Source: Procambarus clarkii (taxonomy: Eukaryota; Arthropoda; Malacostraca; Decapoda; Cambaridae). From it: DNA of 64,000 nt. The stretch's first letter is position 1, and every line of letters starts with the position of its first letter. Positions 9,655 to 20,921 of this stretch are shown here, piece after piece. The position numbers and the translations under genes are program-made. The DNA lies in the NCBI RefSeq assembly GCF_040958095.1, contig NC_091188.1:5837056-5901055 (forward strand). Reading direction: 5' to 3'. A model generated the notes under the pieces. The model saw only the letters and a program-made list of their open reading frames with translations. It was not told where the DNA came from and made no database searches.

Positions 9655-10657
9655 ATGATGACTGGCTGGGTGACCTTCCTGGCGTGGGTGGTTGTGTTGC
9701 TGCTCTGTGACGCTCCCTCACCGGCTCTGTCTGGTAGCTACCCTAATGCATCTGTCCTCTTATATGTTGCCGTAATATAGCAACAAAAGTTATAACCATA
9801 CGATATACATCTGTTTTCAAATCTTACAAAAATTTATATTGTAATATAAATGATAAATGAATAAATGTAGATAAATGATAAATGGTAAATGTAGATTTAT
9901 ATTAGCTTTCCACCGTAACACTGATGTCTCCTGCTCCCAGACGAGCCGCAGGAGACCACAGGTGATCGCACTTGTCAAATCTTTTTCTCTCTCTTCCTTA
10001 CAGAGAGCGTCGGGCGGCCGGGTGTTCCTGGAGGCAGCGCCAGGCTGGCCAGACACGCCCAGTTCGGTGGTTTTGGTGCACGTGGAAGTGGTAGTTTTGG
10101 TGGAGGTTTTGGTGCACATGGAAGTGGTAGTTTTGGTGGAGGTTTTGGTGCACGTGGAAGTGGTAGTTTTGGTGGAGGTTTTGGTGCACGTGGTTCAGGT
10201 GGACGAAATGCCTTCTACCCGAGCGCGGTATTATTGCAGTGTCATTCTTGTAGACATATATTATTGACTATGATACAAGGGGGGGGGGGTTAGCCCAATG
10301 TTTCTAGCACGAATCTTTTCTATGCTTTTAATGTTCTTCACTCAAGAAGGAAGTTCAAAAATAAACTCTCCAAAGTTCCTTTTACAATCTTATACTGTTT
10401 GCCGCTATACAGGAGAGTGAATGATGGACTGTAATGGAAAACACAAATGATGCAAGGTTAAAACTTTATTGCAATATCGCATATGAAATTGATATTATTA
10501 TTGTTATCATCTCCATGCACTGTTAGTATGTTTAAGGATTTGATCTTTTCATGTGTGTTTATTTTCTTTCCAGGGAGCGGCATTTACTTCTTGGTCAGGC
10601 AGAAATTCCTTTTGGAGACCTCGAACCAGATTTGGGCTATCCGGGCGATTCTTTTGA
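9655..10657 (+). CDS. Gene B1: glycine-rich secreted antimicrobial-type prepropeptide
   Basis: Coding exons 9655-9733, 10004-10227 and 10574-10657 (introns 270 and 346 bases, phases 1 and 0), 128 residues. Two ATGs in tandem open exon 1, a signal peptide (MMTGWVTFLAWVVVLLL, cleavage likely after PALS). Exon 2 starts ESVGRPGVPGG, has the RxxR processing site RLAR, then three full 12-residue repeats FGA(R/H)GSGSFGGG plus a partial one, and GGRNAFYPSA. Exon 3 adds GAAFTSWSGRNSFW then RPRTRFGLSGRFF and stop. Composition recalls glycine-rich crustacean peptides such as armadillidin and hyastatin, but no direct homology is claimed. A branch-point-like CTGAC and CCACAG precede exon 1, so a 5'UTR intron is likely. 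Paired AATAAA motifs lie 331 bases after the stop. Confidence 0.82.
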
Positions 10658-10683
10658 CAATGGTACAGGGGTTAACTTCACTT

Positions 10684-10915
10684 CACCTGGCTGATGGCGT
10701 CACCTGGCTGATGACGTCACCTGGCTGATGGCGTCACCTGGCTGATGGCGTCACCTGGCTGATGACGTCACCTGGCTGATGGCGTCACCTGGCTGATGGC
10801 GTCACCTGACTGATGACGTCACCTGCCTGATGGCGTCACCTGGCTGATGGCGTCACCTGGCTGAGGGCATCACCTGGCTGATGGCGTCACCTTCCTGAGG
10901 GCATCACCTGGCTAA
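10684..10915. repeat. 17-bp minisatellite in the 3'UTR of gene B1
   Basis: About fourteen copies of CACCTGGCTGATGGCGT between the stop codon and the poly(A) signal. Three copies carry TGACGTCA, a perfect cAMP-response-type octamer. Confidence 0.92.
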
Positions 10916-10987
10916 TGACATATACTCAACACTTGCGGAGTTCAGAACAAGCAAAACTCCTCCAACATTGCATTTTCTATATATATA

Positions 10988-11003
10988 AATAAAACATAAT
11001 AAA
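10988..11003 (+). terminator. Tandem poly(A) signals of gene B1
   Basis: AATAAA at 10988-10993 and 10998-11003, followed by a T/GT-rich stretch (TTTCTTTATTTGTGGTG) suited to cleavage and polyadenylation. Confidence 0.6.
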
Positions 11004-11065
11004 ACGATACATTTCCCGTTTCTTTATTTGTGGTGAAGGTGGACCTGCCGGAGGGCGCCGCTGTT

Positions 11066-12212
11066 AGGCCAGTGTACTGTTGTTAGGCCAGAGTACTGTT
11101 GATAGGCCAGAGTACTGTTGATAGGCCAGAGTACTGTTGTTAGGCCAGAGTACTGTTGTTTGGCCAGAGTACTGTTGTTAGGCCAGAGTACAGTTGTTAG
11201 GCCAGAGTACTGTTGTTAGGCCAGAGTACTGTTGATAGGCCAGAGTACTGTTGATAGGCCGGAGTACTGTTGTTAGGCCAGAGTACTGTTGATAGGCCAG
11301 AGTACTGTTGATAGGCCGGAGTACTGTTGTTAGGCCAGAGTACTGTTGATAGGCCAGAGTACTGTTGTTAGGCCAGAGTACTGTTGTTTGGCCAGAGTAC
11401 TGTTGTTAGGCCAGAGTACAGTTGTTAGGCCAGAGTACTGTTGTTAGGCCAGAGTACTGTTGATAGGCCAGAGTACTGTTGTTAGGCCAGAGTACTGTTG
11501 TTTGGCCAGAGTACTGTTGTTAGGCCAGAGTACAGTTGTTAGGCCAGAGTACTGTTGTTAGGCCAGAGTACTGTTGATAGGCCAGAGTACTGTTGATAGG
11601 CCAGAGTACTGTTGTTAGGCCAGAGTACTGTTGTTTGGCCAGAGTACTGTTGTTAGGCCAGAGTACAGTTGTTAGGCCAGAGTACTGTTGTTAGGCCAGA
11701 GTACTGTTGATAGGCCAGAGTACTGTTGTTAGGCCAGAGTACTGTTGTTAGGCCAGAGTACTGTTGTTAGGCCAAAGTGCTGTTGTTTGGCCAGAGTACT
11801 GTTGTTAGGCCAGAGTACTGTTGTTAGGCCAGAGTACTGTTGATAGGCCAGAGTACTGTTGTTAGGCCAGAGTACTGTTGTTAGGCCAGAGTACTGTTGA
11901 TAGGCCAGAGTACTGTTGTTAGGCCAGAGTACTGTTGTTAGGCCGGAGTACTGTTGATAGGCCAGAGTACTGTTGTTAGGCCAGAGTACTGTTGATAGGC
12001 CAGAGTACTGTTGTTAGGCCAGAGTACAGTTGTTAGGCCAGAGTACTGTTGTTAGGCCAGAGTACTGTTGATAGGCCAGAGTACTGTTGTTAGGCCAGAG
12101 TACAGTTGTTAGGCCAGAGTACTGTTGTTAGGCCAGAGTACTGTTGATAGGCAAGAGTACTGTTGTTAGGCAAGAGTACTGTTATTAGGCCAGAGTACTG
12201 TTGTTAGGCCAG
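11066..12212. repeat. 19-bp minisatellite (TTGTTAGGCCAGAGTACTG)
   Basis: About sixty copies with T/A variation (GTTAGG or GATAGG). Units 2, 3 and 4 hold about 11, 28 and 26 copies, so this array explains part of the unit length difference. Confidence 0.97.
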
Positions 12213-12445
12213 AGTTCTGTATCTAGTACACAAGGCAACTATGAATTGTCCCCACCGTCTCATAAGCGTCAAATTTTAAGTGGTTTTGTCGAACCAAAAG
12301 CTATAGACGACAGGGTCAAACGTCCACCACGGAGGATCAATATTATGGAACTTATACTATCATAAAGCACTGGGAATATGACGCTGTGATCTATAGCGTA
12401 TATAATGACGTGCGTTAAGTGTGAGGACAGGAGTCTTTATCACAC
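12213..12445 (+). promoter_or_regulatory. Unique block with candidate TATA box between gene B and the LINE
   Basis: A 230-base non-repetitive stretch kept in all four units. It contains TATATAAT at 12399 (TATATATT in the other units). It is the only non-repeat DNA common to all units upstream of gene A, so it is a candidate site for the missing gene A first exon; no donor was found. Confidence 0.2.
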
Positions 12446-13858
12446 GTGTGTCTATATCAAGAGACAAGAGGCACTGAACTACAGGCCAGTGTCCTTAACT
12501 TGTATACCATGCAAGGTGATAGAGAAGATTGTGAGAAAAACCTAGTAACACATCTGGAGAAAAGAGACTTCGTGACAACCCATCAACATGGGTTCAGGGA
12601 GGGTAAATCTTGCCTTACAGGCTTGATAGAATTCTACGAACAGGTGACAAAGATTAAGCAAGAAAGAGAAGTATGGGCGGACTGCATTTTTTTGGACTTT
12701 CGGAAAGCCTTTGACACAGTACCCCAAAAAAGGTTGATGCATAAGCTGGAGAAACAGGCAGGAGTAACTGGTAGGGCGCTCCAGTGGATAAGGGAGTACC
12801 TAAGCAATAGGAAGCAGAGAGTTACAGTGAGGGGTGAGACCTCAGAATGGCGTGAAGTCACCAGTGGAGTCTCACAGGGCTCTGTACTTGGACCTATCCT
12901 GTTTCTGATATACGTAAATGATCTCCCAGAGGGTATAGACTCATTCCTCTCAATGTTTGCTGACGACGCCAAAATTGTGAGAAGGATTAAGATAGAGGAG
13001 GACAGCTTGAGGCTTCAAGAAGACCTGGACAAGCTGCAGGAATGGTCGAACAAATGGCTGTTAGAGTTTAACCCAAGCAAATGTAATGTAATGAAGATAG
13101 GGGTAGGAAGCAGGTGACCAGATACAAGGTATCATCTGGGAGATGAAATACTTCAAGAGTCAGAGAGAGAGAGAAAAACCTGGGGGTTGATATCACGCCA
13201 GACCTGTCCCCTGAAGCTAATATCAAGAGGATAACATCAGCAGCATATGCCAGGTTGGCTAACATAAGAACGGCCTTTAGAAACTTGTGTAAGGAATCTT
13301 TCAGAACATTATATACCACATATGTCAGACCAATCTTAGAGTATGCGGCTCCAGCATGGAGTCCATATCTAGTCAAGCATAAGACTAAACTGGAATAGGT
13401 TCAAAGGTTTGCCACCAGACTAGTACCCGAGCAGAGAGGTATGAGCTACGAGGAGAGATTACGGGAATTAAACCTCACTTCATTTGAAGACAGAAGAGTT
13501 ACGGGGGACATGGTCACCACATTCAAGATTCTCAAGGGAATTGACAAGATTAATAAAGACAGGATATTTAACACAAGGGGCACACGCACTAGGGGACACA
13601 GGTGGAAACTGAGTGCCCAAATGAGCCACAGAGATATTAGAAAGAACTTTTTTAGTGTCAGAGTGGTTGACAAATGGAATGCATTAGGAAGTGATGTGGT
13701 GGAGGCTGACTCCATACACAGTTTCAAGTGTAGATATGATAGAGCCCAATAGGCTCAGGAACCTGTACAACTGTTGATTGATGGTTGAGAGGCGGGACCA
13801 AAGAGCCGGAGCTCAACCCCCGCAAGCACAACTAGGTGAGTAACTAGGTGAGTACACG
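12446..13858 (+). mobile_element. CR1/Jockey-group LINE, 5'-truncated
   Basis: Starts inside the reverse transcriptase (NYRPVSLT-like start in another frame) and runs through [24 protein letters not shown], a frame break near 13117, a stop in the LEKVQRF region near 13396, and CRYDRAQ-stop at 13752. One A is missing from an A-run near 12540 in all copies, so every unit inherited an already dead insertion. The 3' end has two copies of AACTAGGTGAGT. Confidence 0.92.
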
Positions 13859-13882
13859 TCTCAATAACGTGATGATGTTCAT

Positions 13883-16654
13883 TAAGAACCTGGTGGTGTT
13901 CAGTGATGACCTGGTGGTGTTCAGTGATGACCTGGTGGTGTTCAGTGCCCTGGTTGTGTTCAGTAACCTGGTGGTGTTCAGTGACCTAGTTGTTTTCAGT
14001 GATGACCTGTGGTGTTCAGTGATGACCTGTGGTGTTCAATGATGACCTGTGGTGGTCAGTGATGACCTGGCGGTGTTCAGTGCCCTCGTTGTGTTCAGTA
14101 ACCTGGTGGTGTTCAGTGACCTGGTGGTGTTCAGTGACCTGGTGGTGTTCAGTAACCTGGTGGTGTTCAGTGACCTAGTTGTTTTCAGTGATGACCTGTG
14201 GTGTTCAGTGATGACCTGTGGTGGTCAGTGATGACCTGGTGGTGTTCAGTGATGACCTGGTGGTGTTCAGTGATGACCTGGTGGTGTTCAGTGATGACCT
14301 GGTGGTGTTCAGTGACCTGGCGGTGTTCAGTGACGACCTGGTGGTGTTCAGTGACCTGGTGGTGTTCAGTGACCTAGCGGTGTTCAGTGACCTGGCGGTG
14401 TTCAGTGACGACCTGGTGGTGTTCAGTGACCTGGTGGTGTTCAGCGACCTGGTGGTGTTCAGTGACCTGGTGGTGTTCAGTAACATGGTGGTGTTCAGTA
14501 ACCTGGTGGTGTTTAGTAACCTGGTGGTGTTCAGCGACCTGGTGGTGTTCAGTGACCTGGTGGTGTTCAGTGATGACCTGGTGGTGTTCAGTGATGACCT
14601 GGTGGTGTTCAGTGACCTGGTGGTGTTCAGTAACCTGGTGGTGTTCAGTGACCTGGTGGTGTTCAGTGTGTTCAGTAACCTGGTGGTGTTCAGTGACCTG
14701 GTGGTGTTTAGTGTGTTCAGGGACCTTGTGGTGTTCAGTAACCTGGTGGTGTTCAGTGACCTGGTGGTGTTCAGTGACCTGGTGGTGTTCAGTGTGTTCA
14801 GTAACCTGGTGGTGTTTAGTGTGTTCAGTGACCTGGTGGTGTTCAGTGTGTTCAGTAACCTGGTGGTGTTCAGTGACCTGGTGGTGTTCAGTAACCTGGT
14901 GGTGTTCAGTGACCTGGTGGTGTTCAGTGACCTGGTGGTGTTCAGTGTGTTCAGTAACCTGGTGGTGTTTAGTGTGTTCAGTGACCTGGTGGTGTTCAGT
15001 GTGTTCAGTAACCTGGTGGTGTTCAGTGACCTGGTGGTGTTCAGTGACCTGGTGGTGTTCAGTAACCTGGTGGTGTTCAGTGACCTGGTGGTGTTCAGTG
15101 TGTTCAGTAACCTGGTGGTGTTCAGTAACCTGGTGGTGTTTAGTGTGTTCAGTGACCTGGTGGTGTTCAGTGTGTTCAGTAACCTGGTGGTGTTCAGTAA
15201 CCTGGTGGTGTTCAGTAACCTGGTGGTGTTCAGTAACCTGGTGGTGTTCAGTAACCTGGTGGTGTTCAGTGACCTGGTGGTGTTCAGTGTGTTCAGTAAC
15301 CTGGTGGTGTTCAGTAACCTGGTGGTGTTTAGTGTGTTCAGTAACCTGGTGGTGTTCAGTGACCTGGTGGTGTTCAGTAACCTGGTGGTGTTCAGTGACC
15401 TGGTGGTGTTCAGTGTGTTCAGTAACCTGGTGGTGTTCAGTGTGTTCAGTAACCTGGTGGTGTTCAGTGACCTGGTGGTGTTCAGTAACCTGGTGGTGTT
15501 CAGTGTGTTCAGTAACCTGGTGGTGTTCAGTGACCTGGTGGTGTTCAGTAACCTGGTGGTGTTCTGTGACCTGGTGGTGTTCAGTATGTTCAGTAACCTG
15601 GTGGTGTTCAGTGACCTGGTGGTGTTCAGTGTGTTCAGTAACCTGGTGGTGTTCAGTGACCTGGTGGTGTTCAGTAACCTGGTGGTGTTCAGTGACCTGG
15701 TGGTGTTCAGTAACCTGGTGGTGTTCAGTGACCTTGCGGTGTTCAGTAACCTGGTGGTGTTCAGTGACCTGGTGGTGTTCAGTGTGTTCAGTAACCTGGT
15801 GGTGTTCAGTAACCTGGTGGTGTTTAGTGTGTTCAGTAACCTGGTGGTGTTCAGTGACCTGGTGGTGTTCAGTAACCTGGTGGTGTTCAGTGACCTGGTG
15901 GTGTTCAGTGTGTTCAGTAACCTGGTGGTGTTCAGTGACCTGGTGGTGTTCAGTAACCTGGTGGTGTTCAGTGTGTTCAGTAACCTGGTGGTGTTCAGTG
16001 ACCTGGTGGTGTTCAGTAACCTGGTGGTGTTCTGTGACCTGGTGGTGTTCAGTGTGTTCAGTAACCTGGTGGTGTTCAGTGACCTGGTGGTGTTCAGTGT
16101 GTTCAGTAACCTGGTGGTGTTCAGTGACCTGGTGGTGTTCAGTAACCTGGTGGTGTTCAGTAACCTGGTGGTGTTCAGTAACCTGGTGGTGTTCAGTAAC
16201 CTGGTGGTGTTCAGTAACCTGGTGGTGTTCAGTGTGTTCAGTAACCTGGTGGTGTTCAGTGACCTGGTGGTGTTCAGTGTGTTCAGTAACCTGGTGGTGT
16301 TCAGTAACCTGGTGGTGTTTAGTGTGTTCAGTGACCTGGTGGTGTTCAGTGTGTTCAGTAACCTGGTGGTGTTCAGTAACCTGGTGGTGTTCAGTGTGTT
16401 CAGTGACCTGGTGGTGTTCAGTAACCTGGTGGTGTTCAGTAACCTGGTGGTGTTCAGTAACCTGGTGGTGTTCAGTGACCTGGTGGTGTTCAGTGTGTTC
16501 AGTAACCTGGTGGTGTTCAGTGACCTGGTGGTGTTCAGTGACCTGGTGGTGTTCAGTAACCTGGTGGTGTTCAGTGTGTTCAGTAACCTGGTGGTGTTCA
16601 GTAACCTGGTGGTGTTCAGTAACCTGGTGGTGTTCAGTGTGTTCAGTGACCTGG
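13883..16654. repeat. 18/21-bp minisatellite (GACCTGGTGGTGTTCAGT), 2.8 kb
   Basis: Units of 18 bases, 21 bases (extra GAT) and 9-base inserts (GTGTTCAGT) alternate in a higher-order pattern. All lengths are multiples of three and no stop occurs, so frames stay open for more than 750 codons in several frames on both strands. Not evidence of a protein. Confidence 0.97.
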
Positions 16655-16740
16655 AGATGAAAAACATTTTTTTTAGTAACACTCAAAAAGCTCTTGGGAC
16701 ATATAGGCCCCTTAATACCTTACATCCAAAACAAGGTGAT

Positions 16741-16750
16741 GGGAAATTCC
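16741..16750. promoter_or_regulatory. NF-kappaB-like motif GGGAAATTCC
   Basis: A perfect Rel-type half-palindrome, the class of site that drives arthropod immune peptides. It lies 4.2 kb before A2 in a decayed repeat block and recurs at 33878 and 58054. Distance and repeat context make function doubtful. Confidence 0.15.
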
Positions 16751-16879
16751 CTGAGAAACAAGATAGTAGAATATCCGGTGAGACGAACACCAGCGAAGGT
16801 TAATGAACAACAAATATTGCCTCACAAACTTTATATAATTCTGTGACTGAGAGACAGAGATCAGATGAGACAATATTCA

Positions 16880-17994
<1,115 letters not shown>

Positions 17995-18029
17995 CATGCT
18001 TACAACATACACACAACATACTTTTTGAA

Positions 18030-18711
18030 ACGGACAGAAAGATCTAGGAATTGATATCACACCAAACCTGTCTCCTGAAGCCCACATAAAAAGAATAACG
18101 TCTGCGGCATATGCGAGGCTGGCTAACATTAGAACAGCCTTCAGGAACCTGTGTAAGGAATCATTCAGAATCTTGTATATCACATATGTAAGACCAATCC
18201 TGGAGTATGCGGCCCCTGTATGGAGCCCGTACCTTGTCAAGCACAAGACGAAGCTGGAAAAAGTTCAGAGGTATGCCACTGGACTAGTCCCAGAATTAAG
18301 AGGCATGATTTACGAGGAAAGGCTGCGGGAAATGCACCTTACGACACTGGAAGACAGAAGAGTAAGGGGAGACATGATCACTACCTACAAAATCCTCAGG
18401 GGAATTGACAGGGTAGACAGGGATAAACTATTCAACACTTGTGGTACGCGAACAAGAGGACACAGGTGGAAACTGAGTACCCAAATGAGCCAAAGAGACG
18501 TTAGAAAGATCTTTTTCAGTGTCAGAGTAGTTAAAAGGTGGAATGCATTAGGCAGTGATGTGGTGGAGGCTGACTCCATACACAGTTTCAAATGTAGATA
18601 TGATAGAGCCCAGTAGGGTCAGGAATCTGTACACCAGTTGATTGACAGTTGAGAGGCAGGACCAAAGAGCCAAAGCTCAACCTCCGAAAGCACAAATAGG
18701 TGAGTACACAT
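18030..18711 (+). mobile_element. LINE C-terminal fragment
   Basis: Second, diverged copy of the same LINE group: KDLGIDITPNLSPEAH-like start, VRPILEYAAPVWSPY, a long open stretch to CRYDRAQ-stop at 18616, and the 3' tail. The frame is open for at least 147 codons, so it is younger or less damaged than the 12.4-kb copy in this part. Confidence 0.88.
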
Positions 18712-18843
18712 TTATCAGAAGGAAAACACCTGCTGGGATACCTCTCGCGAAGGCACTATAGAGCTATGTACTCACAACCAGGTGAGTACACAGCTGCAGT
18801 GTCTTTGCGAGGAGAATCCCAGCAGGTGTTTCCCTTCTGATAA
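18712..18843. mobile_element. Second type of palindromic foldback element
   Basis: TTATCAGAAGGAAAACACC at the left is mirrored by GGTGTTTCCCTTCTGATAA at the right, arms about 55-60 bases around CAACCAGGTGAG. It sits exactly after the LINE tail. Confidence 0.75.
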
Positions 18844-19604
18844 CGTCAACCGTCTTTTAAACCACAGAACCTGAAGGCAGTCAGCGTGGTGACGCAGTTG
18901 AACACAGTCAGTGACGCCGAGTGAACAAACGTGAACAAGGTGACTATCATTTATCACGTGCATGAACCTCGCCAGTGCTAGGGCAGAGACCCTCCCCATC
19001 AGTCCTAGTAGTACTTACCTTGTCAATAACGCTCAGCAAATGTGATAACCCCCCCCCCCCACACACACACACACACGCTGTATATTGTTTAGTTTTAGGC
19101 AACTTGGTTCCCAGTAAAGACATGTTGTCCACTCACAGTTTACCTGTGGTTGATTTCGAGTGTTTCAAGTTTGGGCAGCCCCCCCCCCCCCCCATCGCTT
19201 CCCTGGTGATGGTCTGATTGGTGAGGATGATTATCTCAGTATCCCGGAGGTCCAGATAGCTATCACAGCCTGGCTGATCTAGTAAATCTAGAATTAAGGT
19301 ATTAAATTCCCTCTTAATAAAAGCATCAGTCTTTGTTACATAAATATGTGTTATGTTTGCTGGCTGGTGACAGCAGAGTCGAGGACCTCCGACGTCTACA
19401 CTGTTCTCTAACAGCGCTCAATATGGCTCCCAGACATTTTACTGGATTTATTTTGTTATATCTTTATTATCTCTCAATCCACCACGTTGTGATTTTATTG
19501 AACAGGGAAGGAGGCTGACCTGCAAATATTTTTGTGCAAATTACGAAACAAATCGTCTCGGTTCCAAAGAAGTAAGTCCCCAGGAGAAGTAGGTTCCCAG
19601 CCGG
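18844..19604. other. No gene seen
   Basis: Unique DNA with two poly(C) runs (near 19050 and 19180) and a short AC tract. Small open frames have no support. A GAAGTAAGT donor-like string lies at 19569. Same sequence in unit 4. Confidence 0.6.
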
Positions 19605-19749
19605 ACACTCGTCGTCAAGGATGGACTATGAGTCCCCTCACCAGGAGACGTAACCTCACACGGAAGTTCACGGACCACGTGTGACGCGCACGTGTGACGC
19701 GCACGTGTGACGCGTACGTGTGACGAGGTCATCTGGTTGCTGGTGTGTG

Positions 19750-20110
19750 TGTGTTCACTCCCCTCAGTTGTGCTTGCGGGGGTTGAGCTTTAACTCTTTA
19801 GTCCCGCCTCATCAACCGGCAATCTACTGGTGTACAGATTCCTGAGCTTCATATCTATATTTCAAACTGCATATGGAGTCGGCCTCCACTTCATCATTTC
19901 GTAGTGCATTCTATTTACTAACTACGCTGACGCTGAAAATGCTTTCTAATGTCTCCATGGCTCATTTGGGTACTCACCTTCCCCTTGTGCGTGTACCACC
20001 CGTGTTATTTCATCCTTGTCTACCCTGTCAATTCCCCTGAGGATTTTATGTGTAGTGATCATGTCCCCCGAGCTCTTCTGTCTTCCAGCGATGTGAGGTG
20101 CAATTCATGC
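19750..20110 (-). mobile_element. Minus-strand LINE 3' remnant
   Basis: Reverse complement of the LINE C-terminus and tail: AGTTGTGCTTGCGGGGGTTG, then TGGAGTCGGCCTCCACTTCA and CTCATTTGGGTACT. Diverged by many changes. Confidence 0.8.
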
Positions 20111-20127
20111 ATCCTTTCCTGTGTGTG

Positions 20128-20228
20128 TGTGTATTCACCTAGTTGTATTCACCTAGTTGTTGTTGCGGGGGTTGAGCTCTGCTCTTTCGGCCCGCCTCTC
20201 AACTGTCAATTAGTCAACTGTAACTAAC
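20128..20228 (-). mobile_element. Minus-strand solo LINE tail
   Basis: Two copies of TATTCACCTAGTTG then GCGGGGGTTGAGCTCTGC and CCGCCTCTCAACTGTCAA: a LINE tail in reverse, with its short tandem end. Confidence 0.8.
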
Positions 20229-20261
20229 TACTAACTAACTAATTAATGTTTTTTTCGCACG

Positions 20262-20404
<143 letters not shown>

Positions 20405-20414
20405 ATTCACACAA

Positions 20415-20580
20415 GAACCAGCTCCGTAACAGCTGTCTAACTCCCAGGTACCTATTTACCGCTAGGAGCATCAGGATGAAAGAAACTTTTCCCATTTGTT
20501 TCTGCCTGGTCCGGGAATCGAACCCGGGCCACAGAATAACGAGTCCTGCATGCGTTCCGATCCCCCTACCAGACCCCCCC
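20415..20580 (-). mobile_element. tRNA-derived SINE, minus strand
   Basis: On the minus strand: GGGTTCGATTCCCGGACC forms a B box and T arm in a tRNA-like head, then a body reading GTTTCTTTCATCCTGATGC and TAGGTACCTGGGAGTTAG. Related remnants occur inside gene A intron 2 and the A-B spacer. Confidence 0.75.
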
Positions 20581-20760
20581 CCCCCCTTCCCCTCCCCCTA
20601 ACATTACATTCCATTTTTACGTTACGTCTTAACAGAACGTAACGTAGCGTACCTAACTTAATCTAACGTACCTCTTAACATAACGTTTTACTACTTTCCT
20701 CCTATGTTTTAGGAGGTTACGTCTCCTGGTGAGGGGAGTCATAGTCCATCCTTGATGATG

Positions 20761-20879
<119 letters not shown>

Positions 20880-20921
20880 ATTCATATAACTTTCGGTGTT
20901 AATTTTCCAGGACAGAGTGTG

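Noticed and set aside
10574-10728. Alternative frame of gene B exon 3 (GSGIYFLVRQKF...)
   Set aside because: Closed by a stop after ten codons in B3; the phase-0 frame is the one preserved.
16741-16750. NF-kappaB site as the gene A promoter element
   Set aside because: Kept only as a low-confidence site: 4 kb from coding sequence, inside a decayed repeat block and absent before A1 and A4.
14218-16803. Open frame of 861 codons rich in VVFSDL
   Set aside because: Follows entirely from an 18/21-bp minisatellite with a length divisible by three; comparable frames are open on the other strand.
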